This document shows positions 8,739 through 21,509 of a DNA stretch of 64,000 nt, piece after piece. Under the pieces are notes generated by a model, which was not told the origin of the DNA, did no database searches, and saw only the letters and a program-made list of their open reading frames with translations. The DNA lies in the NCBI RefSeq assembly GCF_020177265.1, contig NZ_JAIVMC010000001.1, positions 186,001-250,000 of the forward strand, written 5' to 3'. The translations under genes were made by a program, and so were the position numbers. Origin of the DNA: Pseudooceanicola marinus. Lineage in GTDB: Bacteria > Pseudomonadota > Alphaproteobacteria > Rhodobacterales > Rhodobacteraceae. Each line of letters begins with the position of its first letter. Position 1 is the stretch's first letter.

Positions 8739-9884
8739 TCAGTGCCCGCGCCAGATCCAGCCACCGCCAAGGATGCGGCTGCTTTCGGTTTCGTAGAACA
8801 CGCAGGCCTGGCCGGGAGAAATGCCTTCCTCGGCACTCAGCAGCTCCACTTCCGCCTCGGTCTCGCTGATCGGGCGCAGGATGGCCTCGCGCGGGGGGCG
8901 GGTGGAGCGGACCTTGACCGAGATGTGATGCTCGGCCTTGTCGGTCATCTTGCCGTCGCCCAGCCAGTTGATCTCCCGCACCGGCACGCGGCGGGTGGCC
9001 AAGAGCTCCTTCGGGCCGACGATCACCTGCTTGGCGTCGACGTCCAGCTTCACCACGTAAAGCGGCTCGCTCAGCCCACCGATGCCCAGGCCGCGGCGCT
9101 GGCCGATGGTGTAGTGGATCACGCCCTCATGCGTGCCCAGCACCCGTCCGTCCGCATGGACGATCTCGCCCGGTTCCGCCGCGCCGGGGCGCAGTTTCTC
9201 GATCACGGACGCATAGTTTCCGTTCGGGACAAAGCAGATGTCCTGGCTGTCGGGCTTGTCCGCCACGGCCAGGCCGTATTGCGCCGCCAGCTCGCGGGTG
9301 GCGTCCTTCGACGGCAGATGGCCCAGCGGGAAGCGCAGGAAGGCGAGCTGTTCGGGGGTGGTCGAGAAGAGGAAATAGCTCTGGTCGCGGTTCGCATCGG
9401 CCGCGCAATGAAGCTCCGGTCCGGTCTCGCCCATCTTGCGCTGGATGTAGTGGCCGGTGGCCATGCAGTCGGCATCCAGGTCCTTCGCCGTCTCCAGCAG
9501 GTCCTTGAACTTCACCCGCTCGTTGCAGCGGATGCAGGGCACGGGGGTGGCGCCCGCCAGGTAGCTGTCGGCAAATTCGTCGATCACCGCATCCTGGAAG
9601 ATGTTTTCGTAATCAAGGACATAGTGGGGGAAGTTCATCTCCTCCGCGACGCGGCGCGCATCGTGGATGTCGATGCCGGCACAGCAGGCGCCCTTCTTGG
9701 CCAGGGCCGCGCCGTGGTCGTACAGCTGCAGCGTCACGCCCACGACGTCATAGCCTTCCTCGGCCAGTTTCGCCGCCACGACGGAACTGTCGACGCCGCC
9801 GGACATGGCGACGACCACGCGGGTCTCGGACGGGGGCTTGGCGAAGCCCAGGGAATTCAGCTCGGGTGCGGTGTCCAGTGCCAT
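8739..9884 (-). CDS. mnmA: tRNA-specific 2-thiouridylase MnmA
   Basis: 381 residues. It adds the 2-thio group at U34 of tRNA Lys, Glu and Gln, using ATP and persulfide sulfur. The PP-loop motif SGGVDSS is at residues 28-34. The two catalytic cysteines are visible in [10 protein letters not shown] and DICFVPNG. The C-terminal beta-barrel ends [11 protein letters not shown]. It is a single gene on the - strand facing lpxB and divergent from sciP. The length is slightly above the E. coli enzyme owing to an N-terminal leader of about 20 residues. Confidence 0.94.
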   Translation of the reverse strand: MALDTAPELNSLGFAKPPSETRVVVAMSGGVDSSVVAAKLAEEGYDVVGVTLQLYDHGAALAKKGACCAGIDIHDARRVAEEMNFPHYVLDYENIFQDAVIDEFADSYLAGATPVPCIRCNERVKFKDLLETAKDLDADCMATGHYIQRKMGETGPELHCAADANRDQSYFLFSTTPEQLAFLRFPLGHLPSKDATRELAAQYGLAVADKPDSQDICFVPNGNYASVIEKLRPGAAEPGEIVHADGRVLGTHEGVIHYTIGQRRGLGIGGLSEPLYVVKLDVDAKQVIVGPKELLATRRVPVREINWLGDGKMTDKAEHHISVKVRSTRPPREAILRPISETEAEVELLSAEEGISPGQACVFYETESSRILGGGWIWRGH

Positions 9885-10056
9885 GGGTGCTCCTGATCGG
9901 CCGGGGATGGGGGAGAGGGACGACTCGTCGGCCCGGCTCGAAGATCAAGAGAATATAGGAAAATGCGACACACTCTCAACCCGCCGTTTCACCAGCCGTT
10001 AAAACCCGCCCCAAAGAATGGCGGGGATCTACTGAGGGCCAGTGAGGGCCGGAGCG

Positions 10057-10335
10057 ATGTATCTGAAGAAAGTCCAGGGGCCGCGGGCGGTGACCCTGCC
10101 GGATGGCCGGGTGATGACGCGGGCGGATCTGCCGCCGGCGACGACCCGTCGCTGGGTTGCCTCGCGCAAGGCGGCCGTCGTGCGGGGGGTGGTCCATGGT
10201 CTTATATCCCAGGACGAGGCGCTTGAGAGATACTCGCTCTCACCGGAGGAATTTCTGGAGTGGGTCAGCGCGGTCGCCAACCATGGCGAGGAGGCGCTGA
10301 AGGCGACGGCATTGCAGAAGTACAGACAATCTTAG
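10057..10335 (+). CDS. sciP: SciP-family (DUF1153) CtrA regulator
   Basis: 92 residues, starting at the ATG before MYLKKVQGPRAVTLPDG; a longer frame from 10042 adds only MRAGA. The conserved core TRRWVASRKAAVVRGVV and the region LISQDEALERYSLSPEEFLEW form the helix-turn-helix of DUF1153. In Caulobacter, SciP binds CtrA and blocks activation of CtrA-dependent promoters. The gene sits 95 bp upstream of ctrA in the same direction, so inhibitor and target are genetically paired here. The function is inferred from family and neighbourhood. Confidence 0.9.
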   Translation: MYLKKVQGPRAVTLPDGRVMTRADLPPATTRRWVASRKAAVVRGVVHGLISQDEALERYSLSPEEFLEWVSAVANHGEEALKATALQKYRQS

Positions 10336-10373
10336 GTTGTTGGCCGCAAAGGGTATTTCCCGGTAACCAGAGG

Positions 10374-10380
10374 TTAACCA
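10374..10380 (+). promoter_or_regulatory. possible CtrA half-site upstream of ctrA
   Basis: TTAACCA lies 50 bp before the ctrA start and matches the TTAACCAT-type half-site of the CtrA motif. Another TTAAC occurs at about 10413. Autoregulation of ctrA is known in Caulobacter; here it is inferred from the motif only. Confidence 0.35.
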
Positions 10381-10430
10381 AATGCCGTCACGATCCAAGG
10401 CAACCAGGGGATTAACGGAGAGAACTCGGC

Positions 10431-11150
10431 ATGCGCGTGCTTTTGGTAGAAGATGATCCGACCACCTCAAAGAGCATCGAATTGATGCTGACCCATGCCA
10501 ACCTGAACGTCTATACGACCGACCTGGGCGAAGAGGGCATCGACCTTGCCAAGCTCTATGACTACGACCTGATCCTGCTCGATCTGGGCCTTCCGGACAT
10601 GAACGGGCATGAGGTGCTGCGCCAGCTGCGCCTGGCGCGGATCGAGACGCCGATCCTGATCCTCTCGGGCGCCGATGATACCGAGAGCAAGCTGAAGGGC
10701 TTCGGCTTCGGTGCCGATGACTACCTGACGAAACCCTTCCATCGCGAGGAACTGGTGGCGCGGATCCATGCGATCATCCGGCGCTCCAAGGGGCATTCCC
10801 AGTCGATCATCCGCACTGGCCGGATCGAGGTGAACCTGGATGCCAAGACGGTGGAGGTGGGCGGCAAGCCGGTGCATCTGACCGGCAAGGAGTACCAGAT
10901 GCTGGAACTGCTGTCTCTGCGCAAGGGCACGACCCTGACCAAGGAAATGTTCCTGAACCATCTCTACGGCGGCATGGATGAACCGGAGCTGAAGATCATC
11001 GACGTCTTCATCTGCAAGCTGCGCAAGAAGCTGTCGACCGCCACTGAAGGCGACAACTACATCGAAACCGTCTGGGGCCGCGGCTATGTGCTGCGTGATC
11101 CCGAGCCGGAACAGATGGACGAGAAGAGGATCGCGCTCGGCGCTGGCTGA
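10431..11150 (+). CDS. ctrA: cell cycle response regulator CtrA
   Basis: 239-residue OmpR-type response regulator. The N-terminal receiver domain has the acidic pocket EDD at 7-9, the phospho-acceptor D51 (LILLDLGLP) and the KPF motif. The C-terminal winged helix includes [17 protein letters not shown] and [14 protein letters not shown]. CtrA controls cell cycle and division genes in Caulobacter, and motility, gene transfer agents and stress traits in Rhodobacterales, where it is often not essential. The preceding sciP encodes its likely inhibitor. The length and motifs are fully typical. Confidence 0.96.
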   Translation: MRVLLVEDDPTTSKSIELMLTHANLNVYTTDLGEEGIDLAKLYDYDLILLDLGLPDMNGHEVLRQLRLARIETPILILSGADDTESKLKGFGFGADDYLTKPFHREELVARIHAIIRRSKGHSQSIIRTGRIEVNLDAKTVEVGGKPVHLTGKEYQMLELLSLRKGTTLTKEMFLNHLYGGMDEPELKIIDVFICKLRKKLSTATEGDNYIETVWGRGYVLRDPEPEQMDEKRIALGAG

Positions 11151-16034
<4,884 letters not shown>

Positions 16035-16166
16035 GGCGCCCCCCGTATTCGGAGACGATGCCGCCCGTCCTTTCGCCAGGAAGAGACGGCGCTCCCCTCT
16101 GTTCTGGTCTCACTAAGAACGGGCTAACACCTTGATGTTCCGATGAAACCCCTTTTGTTCTCAAAT

Positions 16167-16181
16167 GTTCTTAAAAAGTTC
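16167..16181 (+). promoter_or_regulatory. LexA (SOS) box, GTTC-N7-GTTC
   Basis: GTTCTTAAAAAGTTC is an exact match to the alphaproteobacterial LexA operator GTTC-N7-GTTC. A third GTTC at 16157-16160 is spaced N6 from the first half-site, giving a GTTC triplet. The box lies 73 nt before the start codon of a 40-codon gene and 132 bp after recG, in an A/T-rich stretch suited to a promoter. Confidence 0.8.
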
Positions 16182-16254
16182 TTTACGTGCGCCCGAGAAT
16201 CTGAGAACAAAGGGGCAACTCAGAGGAATGACACCGATCGCAAGGAGCCAAGAC

Positions 16255-16377
16255 ATGCTGAAAGACTTCATCCAGGTTGCCCGCCGTTCGCCTTCGGCGT
16301 TGGTTCAGGATCTTTTCGGGGCCGCGGCCCTGGTCGTGCTTCTTCTGGGCTCACTCTACCTGCCGGCTCTGACCTGA
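16255..16377 (+). CDS. SOS-box-controlled small membrane peptide (40 aa)
   Basis: 40-residue protein with an amphipathic, charged N-terminal half (MLKDFIQVARRSPSALVQD) and one hydrophobic helix, about residues 20-39, ending LYLPALT. It is predicted as a single-pass inner-membrane peptide with its N-terminus in the cytoplasm. AAGGAG at 16242-16247 is a strong ribosome site 7 nt before the ATG; a longer frame from 16165 would translate through the SOS box and is rejected. A strong terminator at 16512-16543 closes the unit. I do not recognise the family. Size, topology and LexA control recall SidA, the SOS-induced division inhibitor of Caulobacter, but no sequence relation is claimed. Confidence 0.72.
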   Translation: MLKDFIQVARRSPSALVQDLFGAAALVVLLLGSLYLPALT

Positions 16378-16511
16378 GCCGTTTCTGCCTGCAAATCGCG
16401 AGGGGCGCGCCGGATCCCCATCCCACGGGTCGGATCGCCTGTCCGCCCGGCCGGGTCTGCCTCATCCCCCGGTGCGCGTCCCTCAGTCCCAAGCGATCTG
16501 CATCCTTGCCG

Positions 16512-16543
16512 CCGCCGTCCCTCGGGACGTGCGGCGGTTTTTT
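16512..16543 (+). terminator. intrinsic terminator of the SOS peptide unit
   Basis: CCGCCG at 16512-16517 pairs with CGGCGG at 16532-16537, an inner TCC/GGA stem closes the loop, and six T follow at 16538-16543. It is a strong rho-independent terminator 134 nt after the peptide gene. Confidence 0.85.
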
Positions 16544-16631
16544 GTCTGACGCGCTTCTGCGCACGGTACTTTGGCCCGGGCGGGGCCATGGCGGTGCCTC
16601 GCAGCCGATCGGGGAGCGGCCAAGCCCCCGC

Positions 16632-18053
16632 TCAGAACCGGTAGGCCAGGCGCAGCCCGCCCCAGTGACGATTCTTGACGAAGATAGGCGCCGAGAGGTC
16701 CTTCATCAGTACGTAGTCGCCGCCGCCCATGTCGCGCCGGTAGACCTGCATCAGGAAGGGTTCCTTGTTGCGCCCGGCCTTCAGCCCGACGCGGTCGTCA
16801 AAGATGCGGCGGTTGCGGCAATGGGCCGTGTTCCAAACCGGATCGTCGGATTGCGGATGCGAGAACTTGCGGTTGTGGGTCGGCAGGTAGCCATTGCGAT
16901 CCACCGCGGCGCAGAAGGCGACCTTGTCGTCCAGCGCCAGCGCCTCTTCCAGGATTTCGGGCAGCAGCAGGTCGGTCAGCCGCGTGAAGCGGGTGGTGAC
17001 CTGTTCCGGGTCGCTGTTTGGCACCGGGCGATACTCGGTGTCGAAGAGATCGTCGAAACTGATACGTTCCTCGTCCACGGCCTCCTCGAAGGCGGCGCTG
17101 ATGCGGCGCGCCCGCGCCTGCACATCGGCGATGAAGGGGCCATCCTCGGTGTCGCCGCCGGCCGAGATGGAATCCTGCACCAGCGCCTCGGACAGGTCGC
17201 GCAGCACCTGCAGGCGATGGTGAACATCATCCACACCATCGGCACTGTCCTGGACGCTGTTGAACATGCTCTCGATCCGCGGGGTGTAGTCGCGCAGGGC
17301 CGCGTCCGCCTCCACAGCATCGTCGCGCACCAGTTTCATGCGGGTGACGGAGCGGTCCATCGCCTCCTTCACGGCGCCATTCATCTCGGCCACCTTGTCG
17401 CCGGTATGCGACAGCTCCCGCGAGGTGGCGGAAACCTGGCCGGTTTCCTGTTGCAGCGTGGTGATCCAGTCCACGAGCCGCTGGATGTTGTCGCTGATCG
17501 TCTCGGCGGTGGCGCCGGTCTGCTGCGACAGCTGGTTGATCGCATCGGCCACGACCGAGAACCCCTGGCCGGCGGTGCCGGCGCGGGCCGCCTCGATCTT
17601 GGCATTGATCGCCAGCATGTTCACCTGGGCGGCGATGTCGGCGATCTGATCGTTGCTCTGCTGGACGTCCTCCAGCACGCTTTCCACGTCCTGGGTGCGG
17701 GTGGCCAGGGTCAGCACCCAGGTCAGAACCTCGCGTGACTGCCGGCCCGCGACATCCGCCATGCCGAGCGCCTTGTCGAAACTGGCCTGGGTCTCTTCCA
17801 GCTGGGCGCAGGAATCGCGGATCGTGGTCATCACGGCCGCATTCATCTGCAACACCTGGCCCGTGCCCTCGCGCACCGTCTTCAGTTGCCGCAACAGCTG
17901 TTCGGTCTGCTGGGTCAGATCCTCCAGGAAGCCGTCGACATCGACTATTTCCTGGCCGAGCGCGGAGGCATTGCGGGCCAGCCGGTCGAGGGAGACACCG
18001 GCGGGCCGGGGGGGATCGGCGTCACGGGAGGGGAAGCTTGGGTCGTGTTGCAT
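16632..18053 (-). CDS. soluble methyl-accepting chemotaxis-type sensor
   Basis: 473 residues with no signal peptide or membrane segment, so cytoplasmic. Long coiled-coil helices occupy residues 20-300. The MCP signalling tip is at about 137-185 (NMLAINAKIEAARAG, GFSVVADAINQL), the site that engages CheA/CheW. The C-terminal 130 residues form a separate sensor-like module with NGYLPTHNRKFSHPQ, CRNRRIFDDRVGL and the terminal NRHWGGLRLAYRF. This module is found at the end of other alphaproteobacterial chemoreceptors and resembles a PAS/Cache-like input domain. The order, signalling part first and input last, is the reverse of classical receptors. The ligand is unknown. No che genes are nearby. 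Confidence 0.82.
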   Translation of the reverse strand: MQHDPSFPSRDADPPRPAGVSLDRLARNASALGQEIVDVDGFLEDLTQQTEQLLRQLKTVREGTGQVLQMNAAVMTTIRDSCAQLEETQASFDKALGMADVAGRQSREVLTWVLTLATRTQDVESVLEDVQQSNDQIADIAAQVNMLAINAKIEAARAGTAGQGFSVVADAINQLSQQTGATAETISDNIQRLVDWITTLQQETGQVSATSRELSHTGDKVAEMNGAVKEAMDRSVTRMKLVRDDAVEADAALRDYTPRIESMFNSVQDSADGVDDVHHRLQVLRDLSEALVQDSISAGGDTEDGPFIADVQARARRISAAFEEAVDEERISFDDLFDTEYRPVPNSDPEQVTTRFTRLTDLLLPEILEEALALDDKVAFCAAVDRNGYLPTHNRKFSHPQSDDPVWNTAHCRNRRIFDDRVGLKAGRNKEPFLMQVYRRDMGGGDYVLMKDLSAPIFVKNRHWGGLRLAYRF

Positions 18054-18110
18054 CTGGGGCCGCTGCTGGTTGCGCGACCTCAGACCTAGGGGGCAAACCC
18101 TGCGATGCGG

Positions 18111-18560
18111 TTAAGCGCAGTCGCTGGCCTCGGCCTGCTCCAGGGCTTCGGACAGGGCCTCCAGCGCCAGCAGGATCGAGGCATGGCGGTTCTTGTACTC
18201 GCGCGCGGGCTGCAGCACCTCCAGCCCGTCGAAGGGCGCGTCAGGCACCGGGCCGCCGTCCTTCAGCATGGCGCGCAGCTGATCGCGGGCCGTCAGGATT
18301 TCCGCCTTGGTGCGGCCGATCACGGCGCCGCCCACGACGCTGGCGGACGCCTGGCCCAGGGCGCAGGCGCGCACCTCCTGGCCGTAGCGGGCGATCTTGC
18401 CGCCCTCGACATCCACGTCCACCGTCACGGTGGAGCCGCAAAGCGGCGCGCGTTTCTTCACCGTGGCATCGGGGTCGGTCAGCCGGTCCTGGTGGGGGAT
18501 CTCGGCCGCCAGCGCCAGGATGCGCGAGGAATAGAGTTTGATCAGGTCAGTCTCGCTCAT
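18111..18560 (-). CDS. IscU/NifU-N-like iron-sulfur scaffold family protein
   Basis: 149 residues, starting MSETDLIKLYSSRIL; a longer frame from 18584 adds eight residues. The fold matches the IscU/NifU N-terminal family: C41 in APLCGSTVTVDV, C66 in RACALGQASASVV, and the C-terminal helix YKNRHASILLALEAL. In canonical IscU the first motif is CGD and the helix has HCS; here these are CGS and HAS, so the Asp and third Cys ligands are missing. An extra Cys is at position 148. The assembly role is therefore family-based inference. The gene is divergent from hisI. Confidence 0.75.
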   Translation of the reverse strand: MSETDLIKLYSSRILALAAEIPHQDRLTDPDATVKKRAPLCGSTVTVDVDVEGGKIARYGQEVRACALGQASASVVGGAVIGRTKAEILTARDQLRAMLKDGGPVPDAPFDGLEVLQPAREYKNRHASILLALEALSEALEQAEASDCA

Positions 18561-18662
18561 GGAGCATCCTTTCCGGCGCGGCACGGCGGCGCTGGTTCTT
18601 CAGGGCGTTTCCTCCTAGATAGGCCGCAACGGCCCCATGGGAAAGGGGCGGAAAGGACACCC

Positions 18663-19022
18663 ATGCGCTTTGACCCGAGCAATCTGAAATTCGACGACAA
18701 GGGGCTGATCCCCGCCATTGCCCAGCAGGAGGGCACCGGCGAGGTGCTGATGATGGCCTGGATGAACGCGGCCTCGATCGAGAAGACGCTGGAGACGGGC
18801 CATGTCACCTACTGGTCGCGCTCGCGCCAGAGCTTCTGGGCCAAGGGCGAAAGTTCCGGCCACGTGCAGAAGCTGGTGGAACTGCGGGTGGATTGCGACC
18901 GCGATTGCCTGCTGCTGATCGTCGATCAGACGGGCCCGGCCTGCCATACCAACCGCCGCAACTGTTTCTACACCGCCGTGCGCGACGGCGAGGAGGTGGT
19001 GATCGCCGACCCGATGGTGTGA
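18663..19022 (+). CDS. hisI: phosphoribosyl-AMP cyclohydrolase HisI
   Basis: 119 residues, third step of histidine synthesis: opening of the purine ring of phosphoribosyl-AMP. The motifs MMAWMNAASIEKTLETGHVTYW... and WAKGESSGHVQ are conserved. The metal and catalytic region VDCDRDCLLLIVDQTGPACH holds the zinc cysteines. ATG 18663 gives the usual length; the frame is open far upstream but antisense to the scaffold-protein gene. It is a stand-alone hisI without hisE, as in other alphaproteobacteria. Confidence 0.95.
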   Translation: MRFDPSNLKFDDKGLIPAIAQQEGTGEVLMMAWMNAASIEKTLETGHVTYWSRSRQSFWAKGESSGHVQKLVELRVDCDRDCLLLIVDQTGPACHTNRRNCFYTAVRDGEEVVIADPMV

Positions 19023-19029
19023 TCGTGCC

Positions 19030-19911
19030 TCAGCCTGTCGGGGCTGGGGGCAGACCGACCATCTTCATGACCTCCGCCGGCGTCCGGCCGTCCTCCCGGT
19101 AAAGCCGGATGGCGCGGGCGTCGTCGCGTTTCGCCAGCCGCTTGCCGCCCGCGTCGCGGATCAGCCGGTGGTGATGGTACACGGGCGTCGGCAGGCCCAG
19201 CAGGCGGTGCAGCAGGGCGTGGATGGGCGTGGCCTCGAAGAGGTCCGCGCCGCGGACCACCTCCGTCACGCCCTGGGCCGCGTCATCCACCACCACCGCC
19301 AGGTGATAGGAGGTGCCCATCTCGCGCCGCGCCAGCACCACGTCCCCGATCTTGTCGATCATCCGGCGCAGGGCGATCTCCTGCCGGCCGTGCTCGCCAT
19401 TGGGGCCGCGGCCGGTCTCGGTGAAATGCAGGGCTTCGTAGCGGCAGGCGCGTTCCATCGCGGCGGCCATGTCCAGGCGCAGAACGGCCTCGGGCAGGGG
19501 CCCTGTGGGCGGCGTCGCGGGGCGGCAAGTGCCGGGATAGACGATGCCGTCGGGGCCGACGACCGGGTCGCCCCCTTCCTGCGGGGCGCTGGCGGCGGCG
19601 GCGATGTCACGGCGGGTGCAGCTGCAGGGATAGAGCAGCCCCATGTCCCACAGCCGCTGCAGGGCCGCGCGATAGGCCGGCATGCGCTCGGACTGGCGCA
19701 TCACCGGTTCGGGCCAGCTGAGACCCAGCCAGTGCAGGTCCTCGTAGATCAGCTCTTCCCATTCCGGACGCGCGCGACTCAGGTCGATGTCCTCGATCCT
19801 GAGCAGGAACGTGCCGCCCTCTGCCTGCGCCCGGCGGGCAGCGGTGAGCGCAGAAAAGGCGTGGCCCAAGTGCAGGGGGCCCGTGGGCGAAGGGGCAAAG
19901 CGGGTGATCAT
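19030..19911 (-). CDS. gluQ: glutamyl-Q tRNA(Asp) synthetase
   Basis: 293 residues, a truncated glutamyl-tRNA synthetase that attaches Glu to queuosine at position 34 of tRNA(Asp). FAPSPTGPLHLGHAFSAL contains the HIGH-type motif (HLGH). KRLAKRDDARAI is the KMSKS-type motif. The cysteines in YPCSCTRRDI and PGTCRP match the zinc site of the family. The anticodon-binding domain of full GluRS is absent, which separates it from gltX. It converges on hisI with only seven bases between stops. Confidence 0.93.
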   Translation of the reverse strand: MITRFAPSPTGPLHLGHAFSALTAARRAQAEGGTFLLRIEDIDLSRARPEWEELIYEDLHWLGLSWPEPVMRQSERMPAYRAALQRLWDMGLLYPCSCTRRDIAAAASAPQEGGDPVVGPDGIVYPGTCRPATPPTGPLPEAVLRLDMAAAMERACRYEALHFTETGRGPNGEHGRQEIALRRMIDKIGDVVLARREMGTSYHLAVVVDDAAQGVTEVVRGADLFEATPIHALLHRLLGLPTPVYHHHRLIRDAGGKRLAKRDDARAIRLYREDGRTPAEVMKMVGLPPAPTG

Positions 19912-20075
19912 GGCGACCCACCCTAGAAAGCGGGCCGGCGCATCACAAGACGGGGCGGCTCACAATTCCGGAATTCCTCCATATTGGCACGGGTGCGGTC
20001 GGGGCAAGCTGGAGCGGGCCTCTCCCCCGCGCAAGGTGCGCGTCCCTTGGCCCATGCATTTAACGGAGTAATATC

Positions 20076-20621
20076 ATGACTTTGAAACACATTTTAAATC
20101 CATTCCTCACCGCTCTCTGCCTGGCCAGCCCCGCCGCCGCGCTGGAGCTGACCAGCGCCGACATTGCCGACGGCAGCACCGTCGAGATGCCCTTCGTCTT
20201 TGATGGCTGGGGCTGCGAGGGGCAGAACATCTCGCCCGAGCTGAGCTGGTCCGACGCCCCCGAGGGGACACAGAGTTTCGCCCTGATGGTGCATGACCCG
20301 GATGCGCCCACGGGCGGGGCCGGGTTCTGGCACTGGATCGTGCTGGACATCCCCGCCGAGGTCACGGGCCTGGCGCAGAACGCCAGTGCCGAGGGGATGC
20401 CCGAGGGCACGCGGGTCATCGCCAACGACTATGGCGTCGAAGGGTGGGGTGGCCCGTGCCCGCCGCAGGGCGATGACCCGCATCGCTACAACGTGACGCT
20501 TTATGCGCTGCCCGAGGCGAAGCTGCCGGTGCCCGCGGGGGCGTCGAAGGCCGTGGTCGGTTTCACCGTCAACGCCACGGCCCTGGCCAAGGCCAGCTTC
20601 CAGGCAACCTACGGGCACTGA
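20076..20621 (+). CDS. secreted YbhB/YbcL-type PEBP protein
   Basis: 181 residues with a signal peptide (MTLKHILNPF... to AAALELTS, cleavage about residue 22). The PEBP/Raf kinase inhibitor-like fold is shown by CEGQNISPELSWSDAP, MVHDPDAPTGGAGFWHWIVLDIP and GGPCPPQGDDPHRYNVTLYAL, which line the anion-binding pocket. The bacterial function is not settled. The ribosome site GGAGTAAT precedes the ATG. It ends close to a bidirectional terminator. Confidence 0.88.
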   Translation: MTLKHILNPFLTALCLASPAAALELTSADIADGSTVEMPFVFDGWGCEGQNISPELSWSDAPEGTQSFALMVHDPDAPTGGAGFWHWIVLDIPAEVTGLAQNASAEGMPEGTRVIANDYGVEGWGGPCPPQGDDPHRYNVTLYALPEAKLPVPAGASKAVVGFTVNATALAKASFQATYGH

Positions 20622-20656
20622 GGTGCCGCAGCCTTGCGCAGGAGGCCGGAAACAGG

Positions 20657-20684
20657 AAGGGCGGCCCCAACCGGGGCCGCCCTT
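20657..20684. terminator. bidirectional terminator
   Basis: A perfect 12-bp stem (AAGGGCGGCCCC at 20657-20668 with its complement at 20673-20684) and a 4-base loop lie between convergent genes ending at 20621 and 20716. The A/T ends give short tails on both strands. Confidence 0.8.
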
Positions 20685-20715
20685 CGTGCGTCGTTTCGAT
20701 AGAGCGGACCAGCCG

Positions 20716-21336
20716 TCAGCGGCGGCGGATCACCATCACGCGCGAGATCGTGTCGAGCCCTTCCAGGTGCGGTCCGTCCTCGGAGAACTCCAGCACGGCT
20801 TCTGAGCTGTTCACGGTGCGGTCGAGGGCCTGCATGTATTCGTCGTCTTCCAGCGTGTGCTGGTTGTAGCTCAGCGCGAGGCGGCCGCCTGACGGCAGGG
20901 CCATGACGATCGCCGGCAGGCAGGAGGCGGGGGCGGCGCCATGGGAAATCGCGCCCACGGCCGTCACCAGGCGATAGCGGGACACCAGGCCCGGATCGGG
21001 GTTGCCGAAGGGCAGGGTCACCAGCTTCTCGTAGACGCCTTTCGCCTCGGCCATCTTCAGCATGCCTTCGGAGACATCGGCGCCGTGCAGGCGCTTGAAG
21101 CCGGCATTGGCCAGCTCCTCGCCGGAGATACCGGTGCCGCAGCCGAAGTCGAGGACCGGAGTGGTCAGGTCGCCTTCCTTGACGCAGGATTTCAGGGCAT
21201 CGACGAGCCGACCAGGGGTCAGGTAGTTGTTCCGTTCGAGCTCGCTGTCGTAGCTCTCGGCCCACTGGTCGTAAACGTCGCGTTGCTTTTCGGCGTCATC
21301 AACGCCGTAGATTTTATCCAGATAATTTTGAGACAT
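20716..21336 (-). CDS. class I SAM-dependent methyltransferase
   Basis: 206 residues from ATG 21336 (MSQNYLDKIYGVDD); the open frame extends much further upstream only as antisense read-through of other sequence. VLDFGCGTGISGEEL is the SAM-binding motif I, and ADVSEGMLKMAEAKG follows as motif II. The N-terminal segment YDQWAESYDSELERNNY is typical of small cytoplasmic methyltransferases of the Methyltransf_11/25 type. The substrate cannot be told. It is downstream of trmFO on the same strand, separated by a hairpin, so probably an independent transcript. Confidence 0.87.
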   Translation of the reverse strand: MSQNYLDKIYGVDDAEKQRDVYDQWAESYDSELERNNYLTPGRLVDALKSCVKEGDLTTPVLDFGCGTGISGEELANAGFKRLHGADVSEGMLKMAEAKGVYEKLVTLPFGNPDPGLVSRYRLVTAVGAISHGAAPASCLPAIVMALPSGGRLALSYNQHTLEDDEYMQALDRTVNSSEAVLEFSEDGPHLEGLDTISRVMVIRRR

Positions 21337-21473
21337 GCCCCCTATATGGCCCAAGAGGACGGAAAGTTCCACCCACAGGTCCGGCGCGTCGCGTGCAGGG
21401 ATGCACAAGTCCGGCAAAAGGGGCTTGGAAACAAGGGCGGACAGGACGTGGCCGGGGCCCGAGGGCCTGTCGT

Positions 21474-21501
21474 CCGACACCCGGCGCGGGCCGGATGTCG
21501 G
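21474..21501 (-). terminator. hairpin after trmFO
   Basis: CCGACA at 21474-21479 with TGTCGG at 21496-21501, and CCGGC at 21481-21485 with GCCGG at 21490-21494, form a strong stem just past the trmFO stop. There is no T run, so termination is inferred from position. Confidence 0.5.
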
Positions 21502-21509
21502 GAGGGGTC

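Noticed and set aside
16157-16170. First GTTC pair upstream of the SOS peptide as a second LexA box
   Set aside because: The spacing is N6, not N7. It may still help binding but does not fit the operator.
16165-16254. N-terminal extension of the 40-aa peptide to 70 aa
   Set aside because: It would translate through the LexA box and lacks a ribosome site, whereas AAGGAG precedes ATG 16255.
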